64,000 nt of DNA from Stutzerimonas stutzeri (GTDB lineage: Bacteria > Pseudomonadota > Gammaproteobacteria > Pseudomonadales > Pseudomonadaceae): the NCBI RefSeq assembly GCF_000219605.1, contig NC_015740.1, positions 2,914,001 to 2,978,000 on the forward strand, given 5' to 3'. Positions 1 through 8,536 of the stretch are shown in pieces; within the stretch, counting starts at the first letter, position 1, and the number at the start of each line of letters is the position of its first letter. A model generated the notes under the pieces. That model saw nothing but the letters and a program-made list of their open reading frames with translations, searched no databases and had not been told where the DNA came from. Made by a program: the position numbers and the translations under genes.

Positions 1-664
1 GACGACCATCGGCAAGGGTCAGGTACAGGCCAACCGCGCCGTGTCCGGCCAGCGGTACCAGCACCAGCTGTCCGTCGCCGAACAGGTCCAGGCTCTGCGC
101 GTGCCCGAAATAAGGCCGTGGATCGAACTGCAGGGGCTGCCAGTCGATCGGATGGCGGAACTGGCTCGGCAGTACCGCTGGTGGCGTCGCCGTCTGCAGG
201 TAGTCGAGACTGTCCGGACTGGCGAGCACCGGCACGCCCGGAAAGTCGACCAATCCGGAGGCATGCTCCCAGCGCACGCAGCCCAGCACGATGCGGTCGA
301 CCGCCAGGCCATCTCGCTCCAGCTGGTCGCGTACCGGCTGTACCTCGCCGTAGCGCTTGGATCGCCACGGCAGTTCGGCGTCCAGCTGCTCGTCGATCTG
401 CCGCCCCAGCCCGGTGCCGAACAGCAGACGGGTACCTCGATGTTCGATCAGAATGGCGATGTGCTGGGTCTGTGGCTGAGGCTGCCAACCGCCGCGGCGC
501 AGCAGGAAGTCGCCACTCTCGCTCTGCGCCGTCCTCACCAGACTGAAGCGCAACCCTTCCGCTACGGCGTTGGCCGACGCCACTGCCGCCAGCAGCGCAA
601 GCAACAGCAATGCGCCGAGCCGCCGGATGCGCCCACCGAGCATCCACACCTTATGTGCGTTCAT
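1..664 (-). CDS. Metallo-beta-lactamase-fold exported protein, 3' end beyond the window
   Basis: The frame is open for 221 codons from an ATG at 664 to the left edge, so the C terminus is missing. Residues about 15-36 form a hydrophobic leader ending in small residues (ASANAVA), so export is likely. The rest follows the layout of N-acyl-homoserine-lactonase-like metallo-beta-lactamase proteins (FGTGLG near residue 82, a GH motif near the end). The first zinc motif is degraded: where HxHxDH is expected the protein reads C129-V-R131-W-E133-H134, so two histidines and the aspartate are replaced. It starts 5 nt after the glutathione transferase stop codon, which suggests one operon. Family membership is inferred from motif spacing; hydrolase activity is doubtful. 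Confidence 0.65.
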   Translation of the reverse strand, partial: MNAHKVWMLGGRIRRLGALLLLALLAAVASANAVAEGLRFSLVRTAQSESGDFLLRRGGWQPQPQTQHIAILIEHRGTRLLFGTGLGRQIDEQLDAELPWRSKRYGEVQPVRDQLERDGLAVDRIVLGCVRWEHASGLVDFPGVPVLASPDSLDYLQTATPPAVLPSQFRHPIDWQPLQFDPRPYFGHAQSLDLFGDGQLVLVPLAGHGAVGLYLTLADGR

Positions 665-669
665 GGCGG

Positions 670-1263
670 CTACAACCCCGGCATGCCGGCATAGCCGGGC
701 AACGCGCGAATGCGCGCGAACCACGCCTGCAGCGCCGGATATGCCTGCAGATCGAGCCCGCCATCGCCTCCGAGCGCAACGTTCGGGTAGACGGCGATAT
801 CGGCGATGGTCGGCGCGCTCGTCTGCGCCAGCCAGGCGTGCTGCGCGAGATGCCGTTCGAGCAAGCGCAAGGCGCTGGCGGCACGCGCCTGGGCCAGCGA
901 CTCGTCGATGGGCCGACCGAACAGCTTGCCCAGACGCAGGGTAGCCGGACCGTGCTGCACCTCGTTGGCAGCGAAGCTCAGCCAGCTGGCGATGCGGCCC
1001 TGGGTCTCGGCGTCCTGCGGGTACCACTCAGGGGCATAACGCTGGGCCAGATAGACCAGGATCGCCTGGGAGTCTCCCAGTCGAAATTCGCCGTCTTCGA
1101 GCACCGGAATCTGCCCGCGCGGGTTGATCTCGCGAAACGCCGGCTGCTTGTGCTCGCCGGCCAGCAGGTTCACCGGCACCCGCTCGACCGGCTGGCCGAT
1201 CAGGCTCAGGAACAGGCGAACCTTGTGGCAATTGCCGGACAGCGTCAGGTCATGGAGCTTCAT
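670..1263 (-). CDS. Glutathione S-transferase family protein
   Basis: A 197-residue cytosolic glutathione transferase. The N-terminal thioredoxin-like half (residues 1-78) begins KLHDLTLSGNCHKVRLFLSL and carries the NPRGQIPVLEDG segment with the cis-proline that positions glutathione, then DSQAILVYL for the gamma-glutamyl group. The all-helical C-terminal half (about 85-195) includes TIADIAVYPN. The start at 1263 was chosen because homology begins there; the longer frame runs through the promoter region. The gene is divergent from a TetR regulator at 1397, and a palindrome lies between them, so repression by that regulator with induction by an electrophile is likely. The substrate is unknown. 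Confidence 0.9.
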   Translation of the reverse strand: MKLHDLTLSGNCHKVRLFLSLIGQPVERVPVNLLAGEHKQPAFREINPRGQIPVLEDGEFRLGDSQAILVYLAQRYAPEWYPQDAETQGRIASWLSFAANEVQHGPATLRLGKLFGRPIDESLAQARAASALRLLERHLAQHAWLAQTSAPTIADIAVYPNVALGGDGGLDLQAYPALQAWFARIRALPGYAGMPGL

Positions 1264-1298
1264 GGTGTTGCCCTCTGCGATGGGTGTGACTGGATAAT

Positions 1299-1312
1299 AG
1301 ACAGACCTGTCT
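1299..1312. promoter_or_regulatory. Probable TetR-type operator between the GST gene and its regulator
   Basis: The sequence AGACAGACCTGTCT is an inverted repeat with 6-base arms (AGACAG and CTGTCT) about a 2-base centre. It lies in the 133-nt gap between the two divergent starts (1263 and 1397). The outer TAGAC/GTCTG pattern resembles the TAGAC-GTCTA sites bound by NemR-type TetR regulators. Binding is inferred. Confidence 0.6.
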
Positions 1313-1396
1313 GTACACTGCAAGCACCACGAAGGAACGACAGCTGGAGCGTGCGACGAACGCCCCCGCATAATGGTCGAACCGCAGGAGGTAACC

Positions 1397-1957
1397 ATGG
1401 CATCGAACAAGCGCGACCAGCTGCTCAACACCGCAGAGAATCTGTTCTATCGCGAGGGTTATCACGCCACCGGCATCGACCGCATCCTGGCCGAGGCCGG
1501 AGTGGCCAAGATGACCCTGTACAAGCACTTCAAGTCCAAGGACGAGCTGATTCTCGCCGTGCTGGACGCCCGTCACGAACTGATGCTGACGCGCCTGCGG
1601 GAACGGGCCGCCAGGCTGCCGCCGCGCGAAGCGCTACTGGGCATTTTCGATGGGCTGCACGGGATGATTCACGGCAACGATGCGTTCTGCGGCTGCCTGT
1701 TCATCAACGCTGCGGCGGAGTATCACGATCGGGATCATCCGATCCATCGTCGCTCGTCGGCCTACAAGGCGGAGTTGCTCGACTATCTGCGCGAGCTGCT
1801 GGAGCGTCTGGACGCGCCGCAGCCGCTGCAGCTGGCGCGGCAGCTGCAGTACCTGCTCGAAGGGGCATTGAGCATGGCGCACATCGAGGGGCCCGGCGAG
1901 CAGGCCCTGAACGCCAAGGCCGCCGCCGAATGCCTGCTGAACGCCGCAGACATCTGA
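1397..1957 (+). CDS. TetR/AcrR family transcriptional regulator
   Basis: A 186-residue TetR repressor. The N-terminal helix-turn-helix (about residues 5-50) has the usual pattern, including YHATGIDRILAEAGVAKMTLYKHF and the following SKDELILAVL. The C-terminal ligand domain contains the conserved GCLFINAAAEY segment of the NemR-like subgroup. An upstream ATG exists at 1373, but GGAGG at 1387-1391 sits 5 nt before the ATG at 1397, which decides the start. Divergent from the glutathione transferase gene, which is its probable target together with itself. The ligand is unknown, perhaps an electrophile as for NemR. Confidence 0.88.
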   Translation: MASNKRDQLLNTAENLFYREGYHATGIDRILAEAGVAKMTLYKHFKSKDELILAVLDARHELMLTRLRERAARLPPREALLGIFDGLHGMIHGNDAFCGCLFINAAAEYHDRDHPIHRRSSAYKAELLDYLRELLERLDAPQPLQLARQLQYLLEGALSMAHIEGPGEQALNAKAAAECLLNAADI

Positions 1958-1989
1958 GCGCGCCTGTCGGGCGCGCCCGATAGGCGCCG

Positions 1990-4900
1990 TCAGTGGGCGC
2001 TGGCCTCGCCTTCGCGAACCCGGAACCAGGCCGCGTACAGCGCCGGCAGGAAGAGCAACGTCAGCGCGGTGGCGACGATCAGCCCGCCCATGATCGCCAC
2101 CGCCATCGGCCCGAAGAAGATGCTGCGCGATAACGGGATCATCGCCAGTACCGACGCCAGCGCGGTGAGCACAATCGGCCGGAAGCGGCGCACGGTGGCC
2201 TCGACGATGGCGCTGAAGCGCGCCTGCCCGGCACCGATGTCCTGCTCGATCTGATCCACCAGGATCACCGAGTTGCGCATGATCATTCCCGACAGCGCGA
2301 TGGTACCGAGCATCGCCACGAAGCCGAACGGCTGGCCGAACAGCAGCAGGAACAATGCAACACCGATGATGCCCAGCGGCGCGGTGAGAAAGACCATGGC
2401 CGAGCGCGAGAAGCTCTTGAGCTGCGCCATCAGCAGGGTCATCACGACGATGACGAACAGCGGCAGGCCGGCGTTCACCGAACGCTGGCCGCGCTCGGAA
2501 TCCTCCACCGTGCCGCCGACCTCCAACAGATAGCCGCCAGGCAACTGCGCACGGACGTCCGCCAGGGTCGGCTCGATCTGCCGCACCAATGCCGCCGGCT
2601 GCTCGTCGCCGTAGACATCGGCACGCACGGTGACCGTCGGCAGGCGGTTGCGGTGCCAGATCACACCTTCCTCGAAGCCGTACTCCAGCGTCGCCACCTG
2701 CGACAGCGGTACGCTGCGGCCGCTCTCGGTGGGGATCGCCAGGCTCGGCAGCATGGACAGCTCGAGCCGTTCACGCTCGGTGCCGCGCAGGAGGATCTCG
2801 ATCAGCTCGTTGTCTTCACGGAACTGGCTGACACTGTTGCCGATGAAGGTTCGCCGCAGGAAGCCGGACAGCTCCGCGGTGCTCACGCCCAGCGCACGGG
2901 CGCGATCCTGATCGACGTTCAGGCGCACCATCTTGCTTGGCTCCTGCCAGTCCAGATGGACGTTGGCCACGTGCGGGTTCTCGCCGACCTTGGCGGCGAC
3001 CTGCCGCGCCAGCCCGCGCACCACATCGATGTGCTCGCCGGTGACACGGAACTGCACCGGGTAACCCACCGGCGGGCCGTTCTCCAGCCGCGTCACGCGG
3101 CCGCGCAGGCTCGGGAAGTCCTCGCGCATGCGCTCGATCAGCCAGCTGCGCAATGCCTCGCGGGACTCGATGCTGTCGGCCAGCACGACGAACTGGGCGA
3201 AGCTGGTCGCCGGTAGCTGCTGATCCAGCGGCAAATAGAAACGCGGCGAGCCGGTGCCGACATAGGCCACGTAGTTGTCGATGCCGGCCCGCTCCTTGAG
3301 CATCTGCTCCAGCCGCGCCACCTCCGCTTCGGTCGCCTTCAGCGAGGCGCCTTCGGCCAGCTTGAGGTCCACCATCAGCTCCAGACGGCCGGACGCGGGG
3401 AAGAACTGTTGCGGCACCAGGCGGAACAGCACCACGGCGGCGGCAAAGATCACCAGGGTGAGCAGGATGACGGTCTTGCGGCGGCGCACGCAGAACGTCA
3501 CCACGCGCCGCACGCGCTGGTAGAACGGCGTGGCGTACGGATCGTGGCCGTCGCCGCCGCTCTGCTTGTGCGCCTTGGCCATGTCCGGCAGCAGCTTCTC
3601 CCCGATCAGCGGCACGAACATCACCGCAGCGATCCAGGAGGCGATCAGCGAGATCGCCACGACCTGGAAGATCGAACGGGTGTACTCGCCAGTACTGGAG
3701 TTGGCGGTGGCGATGGGCAGGAAACCGGCGGCGGTGATCAGCGTGCCGGTCAGCATCGGGAACGCAGTGCTGGTCCAGGCGAAGCTGGCGGCGCGGAGCC
3801 GGTCATAGCCCTGCTCCATCTTGATGGCCATCATCTCCACCGCGATGATCGCGTCGTCCACCATCAACCCCAGCGCCAGCACCAGCGCGCCGAGGGAAAT
3901 CTTGTGCAGGCCGATGTCGAGGTAGTTCATGGCGGCGAAGGTCATGGCCAGCACCAGCGGAATCGACAGCGCCACCACCAGACCGGTGCGCACCCCGAGC
4001 GAGAAGAAGCTCACCAGCAGTACGATCACCAGCGCCTCGATCAGCACCTTGACGAACTCGCCGACGCTGGTCTTCACCGCCGCCGGCTGGTCCGAGACCT
4101 TGCGCAGCTGCATGCCGGCCGGCAGTTCCTGCTGCAGCCGGGCGAACTCCTGCTGCAGCGCCTCGCCCAGTATCAGGATGTCGCCGCCACTCTTCATCGA
4201 CACCGCCAGGCCGATGGCCGGCTCGCCCATGAAGCGCATCCGCGGCGCAGGCGGGTCGTTGAAACCGCGATGCACCTCGGCCACATCACCGATGCGGAAC
4301 GTGCGACCGGCGACGCGAATGGGGAAGTCGCGAATCTCCTTGACCGTCTCGAAACTACCGGTCACGCGCAACTGCACTCGGTCGCTGATGGTCTCGACGA
4401 AACCGGCGGCGCTCACCGCGTTCTGGGCCTCCAGCGCCTGACGCACGGCTTCCAGCGGAACGCCGAGGGTCGCCAGCTTGACGTTGGAAAGCTCGATCCA
4501 GATCTTCTCGTCCTGCAGGCCGATCAGCTCGACCTTGCCGACGTTCTTCACCCGCTGCAGTTGCAGCTGAATGCGATCGGCATAGTCCTTGAGGATCGCG
4601 TAGTCGAACCCTTCGCCAGTCAGCGCGTAGATGTTGCCGAAGGTAGTGCCGAACTCGTCATTGAAGAACGGTCCCTGTACGCCCGGCGGCAGCGTGTGGC
4701 GAATGTCGCCGATCTTCTTGCGGATCTGGTACCAGAGGTCGGGAATGTCCTTCGAGCGCATCGAGTCGCGCGCCATGAAGGTGACGTTGGACTCGCCCGG
4801 CCGTGAGAAGGAGACAATGCGCTCGTACTCGCCGGTCTCCATCAGCTTCTTCTCGATGCGTTCGGTGACCTGGCGTGAAACCTCTTCGGCCGTCGCGCCC

Positions 4901-5061
4901 GGCCACTGGGTCTGGATGACCATGGCCTTGAAGGTGAACGGCGGGTCCTCGCTCTGCCCGAGCTTGCTGTAGGACAGCGCACCGACGAGGGCCAGCAGCA
5001 GCATCAGGTAGACGACGATCTGTCGGTTCTGCAGCGCCCAGGCGGAAAGATTGAAGCGCAT
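1990..5061 (-). CDS. mexK: RND multidrug efflux permease, MexK-like
   Basis: A 1023-residue inner-membrane proton/drug antiporter of the hydrophobe/amphiphile efflux family. It opens with a membrane helix (residues 12-30), has a large periplasmic loop, then the TM4 proton-relay pair in LALGLMVDDAIIAVEMM, a second periplasmic loop, and a helical C-terminal half ending at LLFLPALYAAWF. The length is normal (MexK is about 1025). It lies 5 nt downstream of the membrane-fusion gene in one operon. No outer-membrane channel gene follows, as in MexJK of P. aeruginosa, which borrows OprM or OpmH. The symbol rests on length, partners and synteny with rsmJ-tsaB-adk-ppc. Confidence 0.85.
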   Translation of the reverse strand: MRFNLSAWALQNRQIVVYLMLLLALVGALSYSKLGQSEDPPFTFKAMVIQTQWPGATAEEVSRQVTERIEKKLMETGEYERIVSFSRPGESNVTFMARDSMRSKDIPDLWYQIRKKIGDIRHTLPPGVQGPFFNDEFGTTFGNIYALTGEGFDYAILKDYADRIQLQLQRVKNVGKVELIGLQDEKIWIELSNVKLATLGVPLEAVRQALEAQNAVSAAGFVETISDRVQLRVTGSFETVKEIRDFPIRVAGRTFRIGDVAEVHRGFNDPPAPRMRFMGEPAIGLAVSMKSGGDILILGEALQQEFARLQQELPAGMQLRKVSDQPAAVKTSVGEFVKVLIEALVIVLLVSFFSLGVRTGLVVALSIPLVLAMTFAAMNYLDIGLHKISLGALVLALGLMVDDAIIAVEMMAIKMEQGYDRLRAASFAWTSTAFPMLTGTLITAAGFLPIATANSSTGEYTRSIFQVVAISLIASWIAAVMFVPLIGEKLLPDMAKAHKQSGGDGHDPYATPFYQRVRRVVTFCVRRRKTVILLTLVIFAAAVVLFRLVPQQFFPASGRLELMVDLKLAEGASLKATEAEVARLEQMLKERAGIDNYVAYVGTGSPRFYLPLDQQLPATSFAQFVVLADSIESREALRSWLIERMREDFPSLRGRVTRLENGPPVGYPVQFRVTGEHIDVVRGLARQVAAKVGENPHVANVHLDWQEPSKMVRLNVDQDRARALGVSTAELSGFLRRTFIGNSVSQFREDNELIEILLRGTERERLELSMLPSLAIPTESGRSVPLSQVATLEYGFEEGVIWHRNRLPTVTVRADVYGDEQPAALVRQIEPTLADVRAQLPGGYLLEVGGTVEDSERGQRSVNAGLPLFVIVVMTLLMAQLKSFSRSAMVFLTAPLGIIGVALFLLLFGQPFGFVAMLGTIALSGMIMRNSVILVDQIEQDIGAGQARFSAIVEATVRRFRPIVLTALASVLAMIPLSRSIFFGPMAVAIMGGLIVATALTLLFLPALYAAWFRVREGEASAH

Positions 5062-5066
5062 CGCGG

Positions 5067-6167
5067 TTACTCCTGGGCAGCCAGCTCGACGGGGCGGTTG
5101 TGGCGATCGACCGGCCGCACCGGCTGGTTGTCGCTGAGCATCTGCCCTCCGGCCAGCACGATCCAGTCAGCGGCAGCGAGCCCATCAAGCACCGGCACCA
5201 GCTGCTCACCGAACGCACCGGTACGGACCTCGACACGCTCCACGGTGGAGTCGGGTCTGAGCCGCCAGACGTACGCCCTGCCCTGTTCGGCGCTGAGTGC
5301 GGAGAGCGGCACCGCCAGCGCAACGTCGCCGTCACGGCGGATGCTCACCAGCGCGCTCTGCCCCAGCTCGGCGGGCACTTCCTGTTCGGTGAAGGCGACG
5401 CGGGCGGAATAGGTCCGCGACTGCGCGTCCGCCGCCGGCGAAAGCTCGCGAATCTGGCCGCGGTATTGCCGGCCCGGCTGCGACCAGAGTTCGACCTCCA
5501 CTTCCTGACCGACCCGGTAGCGCTCCAGCGACTGCTCCGGCAGGTCGATGGCGACCTCGCGCTCACCATCGGCCGCCAGCACGAAGGCCGTCTGACCGGC
5601 CGCCACCACCTGGCCGACCTCGATGCGGCGCTGGGCGATCAGCCCATCGCGGGTGGCCCGCAGCACCGCATAATCGACCTGGTTGCTGGCCACGTCGAAC
5701 TCAGCCCGCGCCTGCTGCAGTCGGGCCGTCGCGGCGCGGTAGGCATTGTCGGCATTGTCGAACTGCGACTGGCTGACCAGCTGACGACCGAGCAGCGCCT
5801 GATAGCGGTCGTACTCCGCCTTGGCCACCCGCAGGTTGGCTTCCGCTGCGGCCACCTGGGCACGCATGCCGTCCAGCTGCAGGCGCACGTCCTGCGGATC
5901 GAGGCGTGCCAGAGGTTGGTCCTTGCGCACACGGTCGCCCGCTTCGACCAGGCGTTCGACGACCTTGCCGCCGATGCGGAACGCCAGTTCAGGCTCGTAG
6001 CGCGCGTGCACTTCGCCGGGGTAGCTCTCGCGCGCTTCGCTGGCCGGTTGCGGATGCACGACCATGACCGGCCGCGGCAGTTGCTGCGGCGGCTCGCCGT
6101 TACCACAGGCGGTCAGAGTGAGCGCTAAGCCAAGCACGGAGGCGAAGGACAGGACATGTCGGAACAC
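5067..6167 (-). CDS. mexJ: RND efflux periplasmic adaptor lipoprotein, MexJ-like
   Basis: A 366-residue membrane-fusion protein that links the RND permease to an outer-membrane channel. It begins with a lipoprotein signal ending LTLTACGN, so Cys is lipidated. Then come a lipoyl half-motif around RIGGKVVERLVEAGDRVRKDQPLA, an alpha-hairpin (about 90-165), the second lipoyl half (DGLIAQRRIEVGQVV), and the beta-barrel. I place the start at a GTG (6167), which gives the same size as MexJ; the in-frame ATG at 6263 would run through the operator and into the divergent gene. First gene of the mexJK operon, divergent from mexL. Confidence 0.83.
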   Translation of the reverse strand: MFRHVLSFASVLGLALTLTACGNGEPPQQLPRPVMVVHPQPASEARESYPGEVHARYEPELAFRIGGKVVERLVEAGDRVRKDQPLARLDPQDVRLQLDGMRAQVAAAEANLRVAKAEYDRYQALLGRQLVSQSQFDNADNAYRAATARLQQARAEFDVASNQVDYAVLRATRDGLIAQRRIEVGQVVAAGQTAFVLAADGEREVAIDLPEQSLERYRVGQEVEVELWSQPGRQYRGQIRELSPAADAQSRTYSARVAFTEQEVPAELGQSALVSIRRDGDVALAVPLSALSAEQGRAYVWRLRPDSTVERVEVRTGAFGEQLVPVLDGLAAADWIVLAGGQMLSDNQPVRPVDRHNRPVELAAQE

Positions 6168-6205
6168 GATGAAGGTCTCTCTGTCGCGAAGCGGATTGGA
6201 ATACT

Positions 6206-6221
6206 TATACTGCGCGGTATA
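6206..6221. promoter_or_regulatory. Probable MexL operator
   Basis: TATACTGCGCGGTATA is a 16-base inverted repeat with a single mismatch, in the 94-nt gap between the divergent mexJ and mexL starts. It lies in the promoter space of both genes, where a TetR repressor of the pump would act. The match to MexL is inferred from position only. Confidence 0.6.
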
Positions 6222-6261
6222 GTAAAAATAGCGTACCAGCCAGTCCAGTATTAAAACGCCC

Positions 6262-6897
6262 ATGATAGAGAATCATTCACCCTCGCCCGGCCCCGGCCGC
6301 CCGAAGGACCCTGCCAAGCGCGAGGCGATCCTTGCTGCGGCGCAAGTCTTGTTCCTCGGCAACGGCTACGAAGGCAGCAGCATGGAGGCCATCGCCAGCG
6401 AAGCCGGTGTCTCCAAGCTCACGCTGTACAGTCATTTCAAGGACAAGGAAGCGCTGTTCTGCGCCGCGGTGAAAGCCACCTGCGAAACGCGACTGCCGAG
6501 GCGCCTGTTTCAGGTGGAGGCCGATTGCGACATCGAGAAGCTGCTGCTGGAGATCGGCCGTGCCTTCCATGAGCTGGTCAACAGCCCAGAATCCATTGGC
6601 CTGCATCGGGTGATGGTGGCGATGGCGACGCAGAACGCAGGCTTGGTGAAGATGTTCTTCGACGCCGGTCCGCAGCAGCTGCTATTGGATTTGCAGCAGC
6701 TGTTCGGCCAGGCCGACAGCCTGGGCCTGCTGCGCATCGACGACCCGCTGCGCGCCGCAGAACACTACTGTTCGCTGATCAAGGGCGCGCAACATTTCCG
6801 CCTGCTGATCGGCTATGCCGAGGCACCGAGCCAGGCGGAAAGCGATCAGCATGTGGCGGATGCGGTGGGCCTCTTTCTGCGCGCCTACCGCGGCTGA
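6262..6897 (+). CDS. mexL: TetR family repressor of the efflux operon, MexL-like
   Basis: A 211-residue TetR regulator (MexL is about 212). It starts with a basic arm (PGPGRPKDPAKREAIL), followed by the helix-turn-helix in SSMEAIASEAGVSKLTLYSHF and KDKEALFCAAV, and an AefR-like C-terminal domain. It is divergent from mexJK with a palindrome between them, so it probably represses the pump and itself. The ATG at 6262 has no strong ribosome site; no better start is visible. In P. aeruginosa, MexL represses mexJK. Identification rests on motifs and gene order. Confidence 0.85.
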   Translation: MIENHSPSPGPGRPKDPAKREAILAAAQVLFLGNGYEGSSMEAIASEAGVSKLTLYSHFKDKEALFCAAVKATCETRLPRRLFQVEADCDIEKLLLEIGRAFHELVNSPESIGLHRVMVAMATQNAGLVKMFFDAGPQQLLLDLQQLFGQADSLGLLRIDDPLRAAEHYCSLIKGAQHFRLLIGYAEAPSQAESDQHVADAVGLFLRAYRG

Positions 6898-6927
6898 ATC
6901 CGGCGCTGCGTCATCTGCCCGCCGGGA

Positions 6928-7704
6928 TCAGGCCTGCAGCTTCTTCTTCGGGTAGATGTCGTAGCGACTGGACTTGCCTTCCAGACTGTAGCCGGGCTTG
7001 CTGCCGTCGATGGCCGGCGCCTTGCGTGGTCGCTTGACCACCACCCGATGGCTGGCCAGTTCCAGGGCAGCGGAGAGCAACGCCGGCGCATCCAGATCGT
7101 CGCCGACAAAGGGACGGAAAAGGCGCATCTCCTTCTTTACCAGCGCACTCTTGTCGCGGTGCGGGAACATCGGGTCGAGATAGATCACCTGGGGCGGCTC
7201 GCCCCGCCACTGCTGCATCAGATCGATGGCGTTGCCCTCGAGCAGCCTCATCCGCGCGGCGATGGCGGCCACGTCGGCGTCCGCCGCCGCGCGGCTGAGG
7301 CCGTCGTCCAGCAGCGCCGCGATCAACGGTTGACGCTCGATCAGACTGACCTCGCAGCCCAGCGTCGCCAGTACGAAAGCATCACGCCCGAGCCCGGCGG
7401 TGGCGTCCAGCACCCGAGGTCGGATACCGGGCTGAATGCCCACTGCCTTGGCGATCATCTGCCCGCTGCCCCCACCGAACTGACGCCGATGCGCCGCCGC
7501 ACCCTCTACGAAGTCCACCCGCACCGGCCCCGGCGCCTGTGCCTCGAGCAGCTGCAGCTGCAGACCGGCCTCGCCCACCTGCAGCGCGAACTCGGCCTCG
7601 GCCAGCTCCTGCGGCAAACCCAGGCGCTGCGCCCATTGGCCAGCGACTGCGGCGAATGACGGCGCGAGCGGCTCGACCCGAACCAGAGGATTGCTTGCGG
7701 ACAT
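6928..7704 (-). CDS. rsmJ: 16S rRNA (guanine-1516-N2)-methyltransferase RsmJ
   Basis: A 258-residue SAM-dependent class I methyltransferase of the RsmJ/YhiQ family, which methylates G1516 of 16S rRNA. Motifs: [13 protein letters not shown], the SAM loop [20 protein letters not shown], the acidic strand SLIERQP, and the catalytic [18 protein letters not shown]. The conserved C-terminal end [12 protein letters not shown] is present. Standalone gene, convergent with mexL. Length is normal for the family. Confidence 0.93.
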   Translation of the reverse strand: MSASNPLVRVEPLAPSFAAVAGQWAQRLGLPQELAEAEFALQVGEAGLQLQLLEAQAPGPVRVDFVEGAAAHRRQFGGGSGQMIAKAVGIQPGIRPRVLDATAGLGRDAFVLATLGCEVSLIERQPLIAALLDDGLSRAAADADVAAIAARMRLLEGNAIDLMQQWRGEPPQVIYLDPMFPHRDKSALVKKEMRLFRPFVGDDLDAPALLSAALELASHRVVVKRPRKAPAIDGSKPGYSLEGKSSRYDIYPKKKLQA

Positions 7705-7775
7705 GGGGCACCCGAGATCGATTCAAAGCGGCGCATTGTGCCAGAGCAGGCCTGCGGGCGTCCGGGCTGGCACAC

Positions 7776-8468
7776 CTAACGGCACATGCCGAAACCGCCC
7801 ATATCCACATGGAAGTGATCGTGATGGGCCGCGTTGTATTCCGGCCCCAGCGTCACGTTGAAGGCCTTGCAGGCCGCATCACGCACCTGACGCAGGAAAC
7901 GCGCCTTGTCGCCCTCGCCCTGCCAATCCCTGGCCACCGTGATGCGCGTGCCGTCCTGCAGATGAAAGCCGGCCAGGTCAAGCGCGTTGGCGCTGGCGTG
8001 CTGGCTGCGACGATTGCTGCGGGCGATGTTGCGGCAGGCGAAGCTACCGAAATGATCGATACGCACCACCGGCTGGCCGAACACAGCCTGCGCGGCCGGC
8101 TGCAGACCATGCATCTCGAACATCGCATAGGCGGCCGCCAGTGGGCAGGTCGCCAGAAACGGCCCGTTGAAACGCACGTCCGAACCCTGCACCCGCACAC
8201 TGTTCTCCACCGGGCAGCCAGGTTCCGGCGTACTGTCCGGCACAGCGGTGTAACGCAGCGGTGCCGTGGCCAGCGCCTGTTCGCAGAGGGAGCGATCCTG
8301 TTGCAGGCGGCGAAGCTTGAGCGAGGTCAGCAGGTTCGGCGGCTCGCGAATATCCAGCGGTGCCCAGGGATTCCAGCGCGGCGGGATATCGATCAGTTCC
8401 TGCCGCACCGCCAGCACGAAGCCGGCCAGCAGCATCAGCAGAACAAGGAAGAATCGGCCGAAGGTCAT
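7776..8468 (-). CDS. Extensin-like family protein, probable M15-type metallopeptidase fold
   Basis: A 230-residue protein with an N-terminal membrane anchor or signal (residues 5-20, FFLVLLMLLAGFVLAV) and a C-terminal extensin-like domain (about 60-230). This domain has the zinc-ligand layout of M15 (VanX/MepA-like) peptidases: HASANALD supplies HxxxxxxD, and AAHHDHFHVD supplies HxH. Several cysteines (CEQALA, GCPVEN, ATCPLA, FACRN, GMCR) suggest disulfides in the periplasm. Peptidoglycan or another cell-envelope peptide is a plausible substrate, but none is demonstrated for this family. Confidence 0.8.
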   Translation of the reverse strand: MTFGRFFLVLLMLLAGFVLAVRQELIDIPPRWNPWAPLDIREPPNLLTSLKLRRLQQDRSLCEQALATAPLRYTAVPDSTPEPGCPVENSVRVQGSDVRFNGPFLATCPLAAAYAMFEMHGLQPAAQAVFGQPVVRIDHFGSFACRNIARSNRRSQHASANALDLAGFHLQDGTRITVARDWQGEGDKARFLRQVRDAACKAFNVTLGPEYNAAHHDHFHVDMGGFGMCR

Positions 8469-8536
8469 ACCCTATGGGCAACGACGCAGCGGCGAAGTTG
8501 AACGCGGTGTTTTACAAAACTGGTCAGGCGGCCCGT

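Noticed and set aside
3409..4806. Long plus-strand frame opposite the RND pump gene
   Set aside because: It is a GC-driven shadow of mexK with no recognisable domain and His/Gln/Arg-heavy composition; the same applies to other long antisense frames, for example 610-1983 and 43370-44824.
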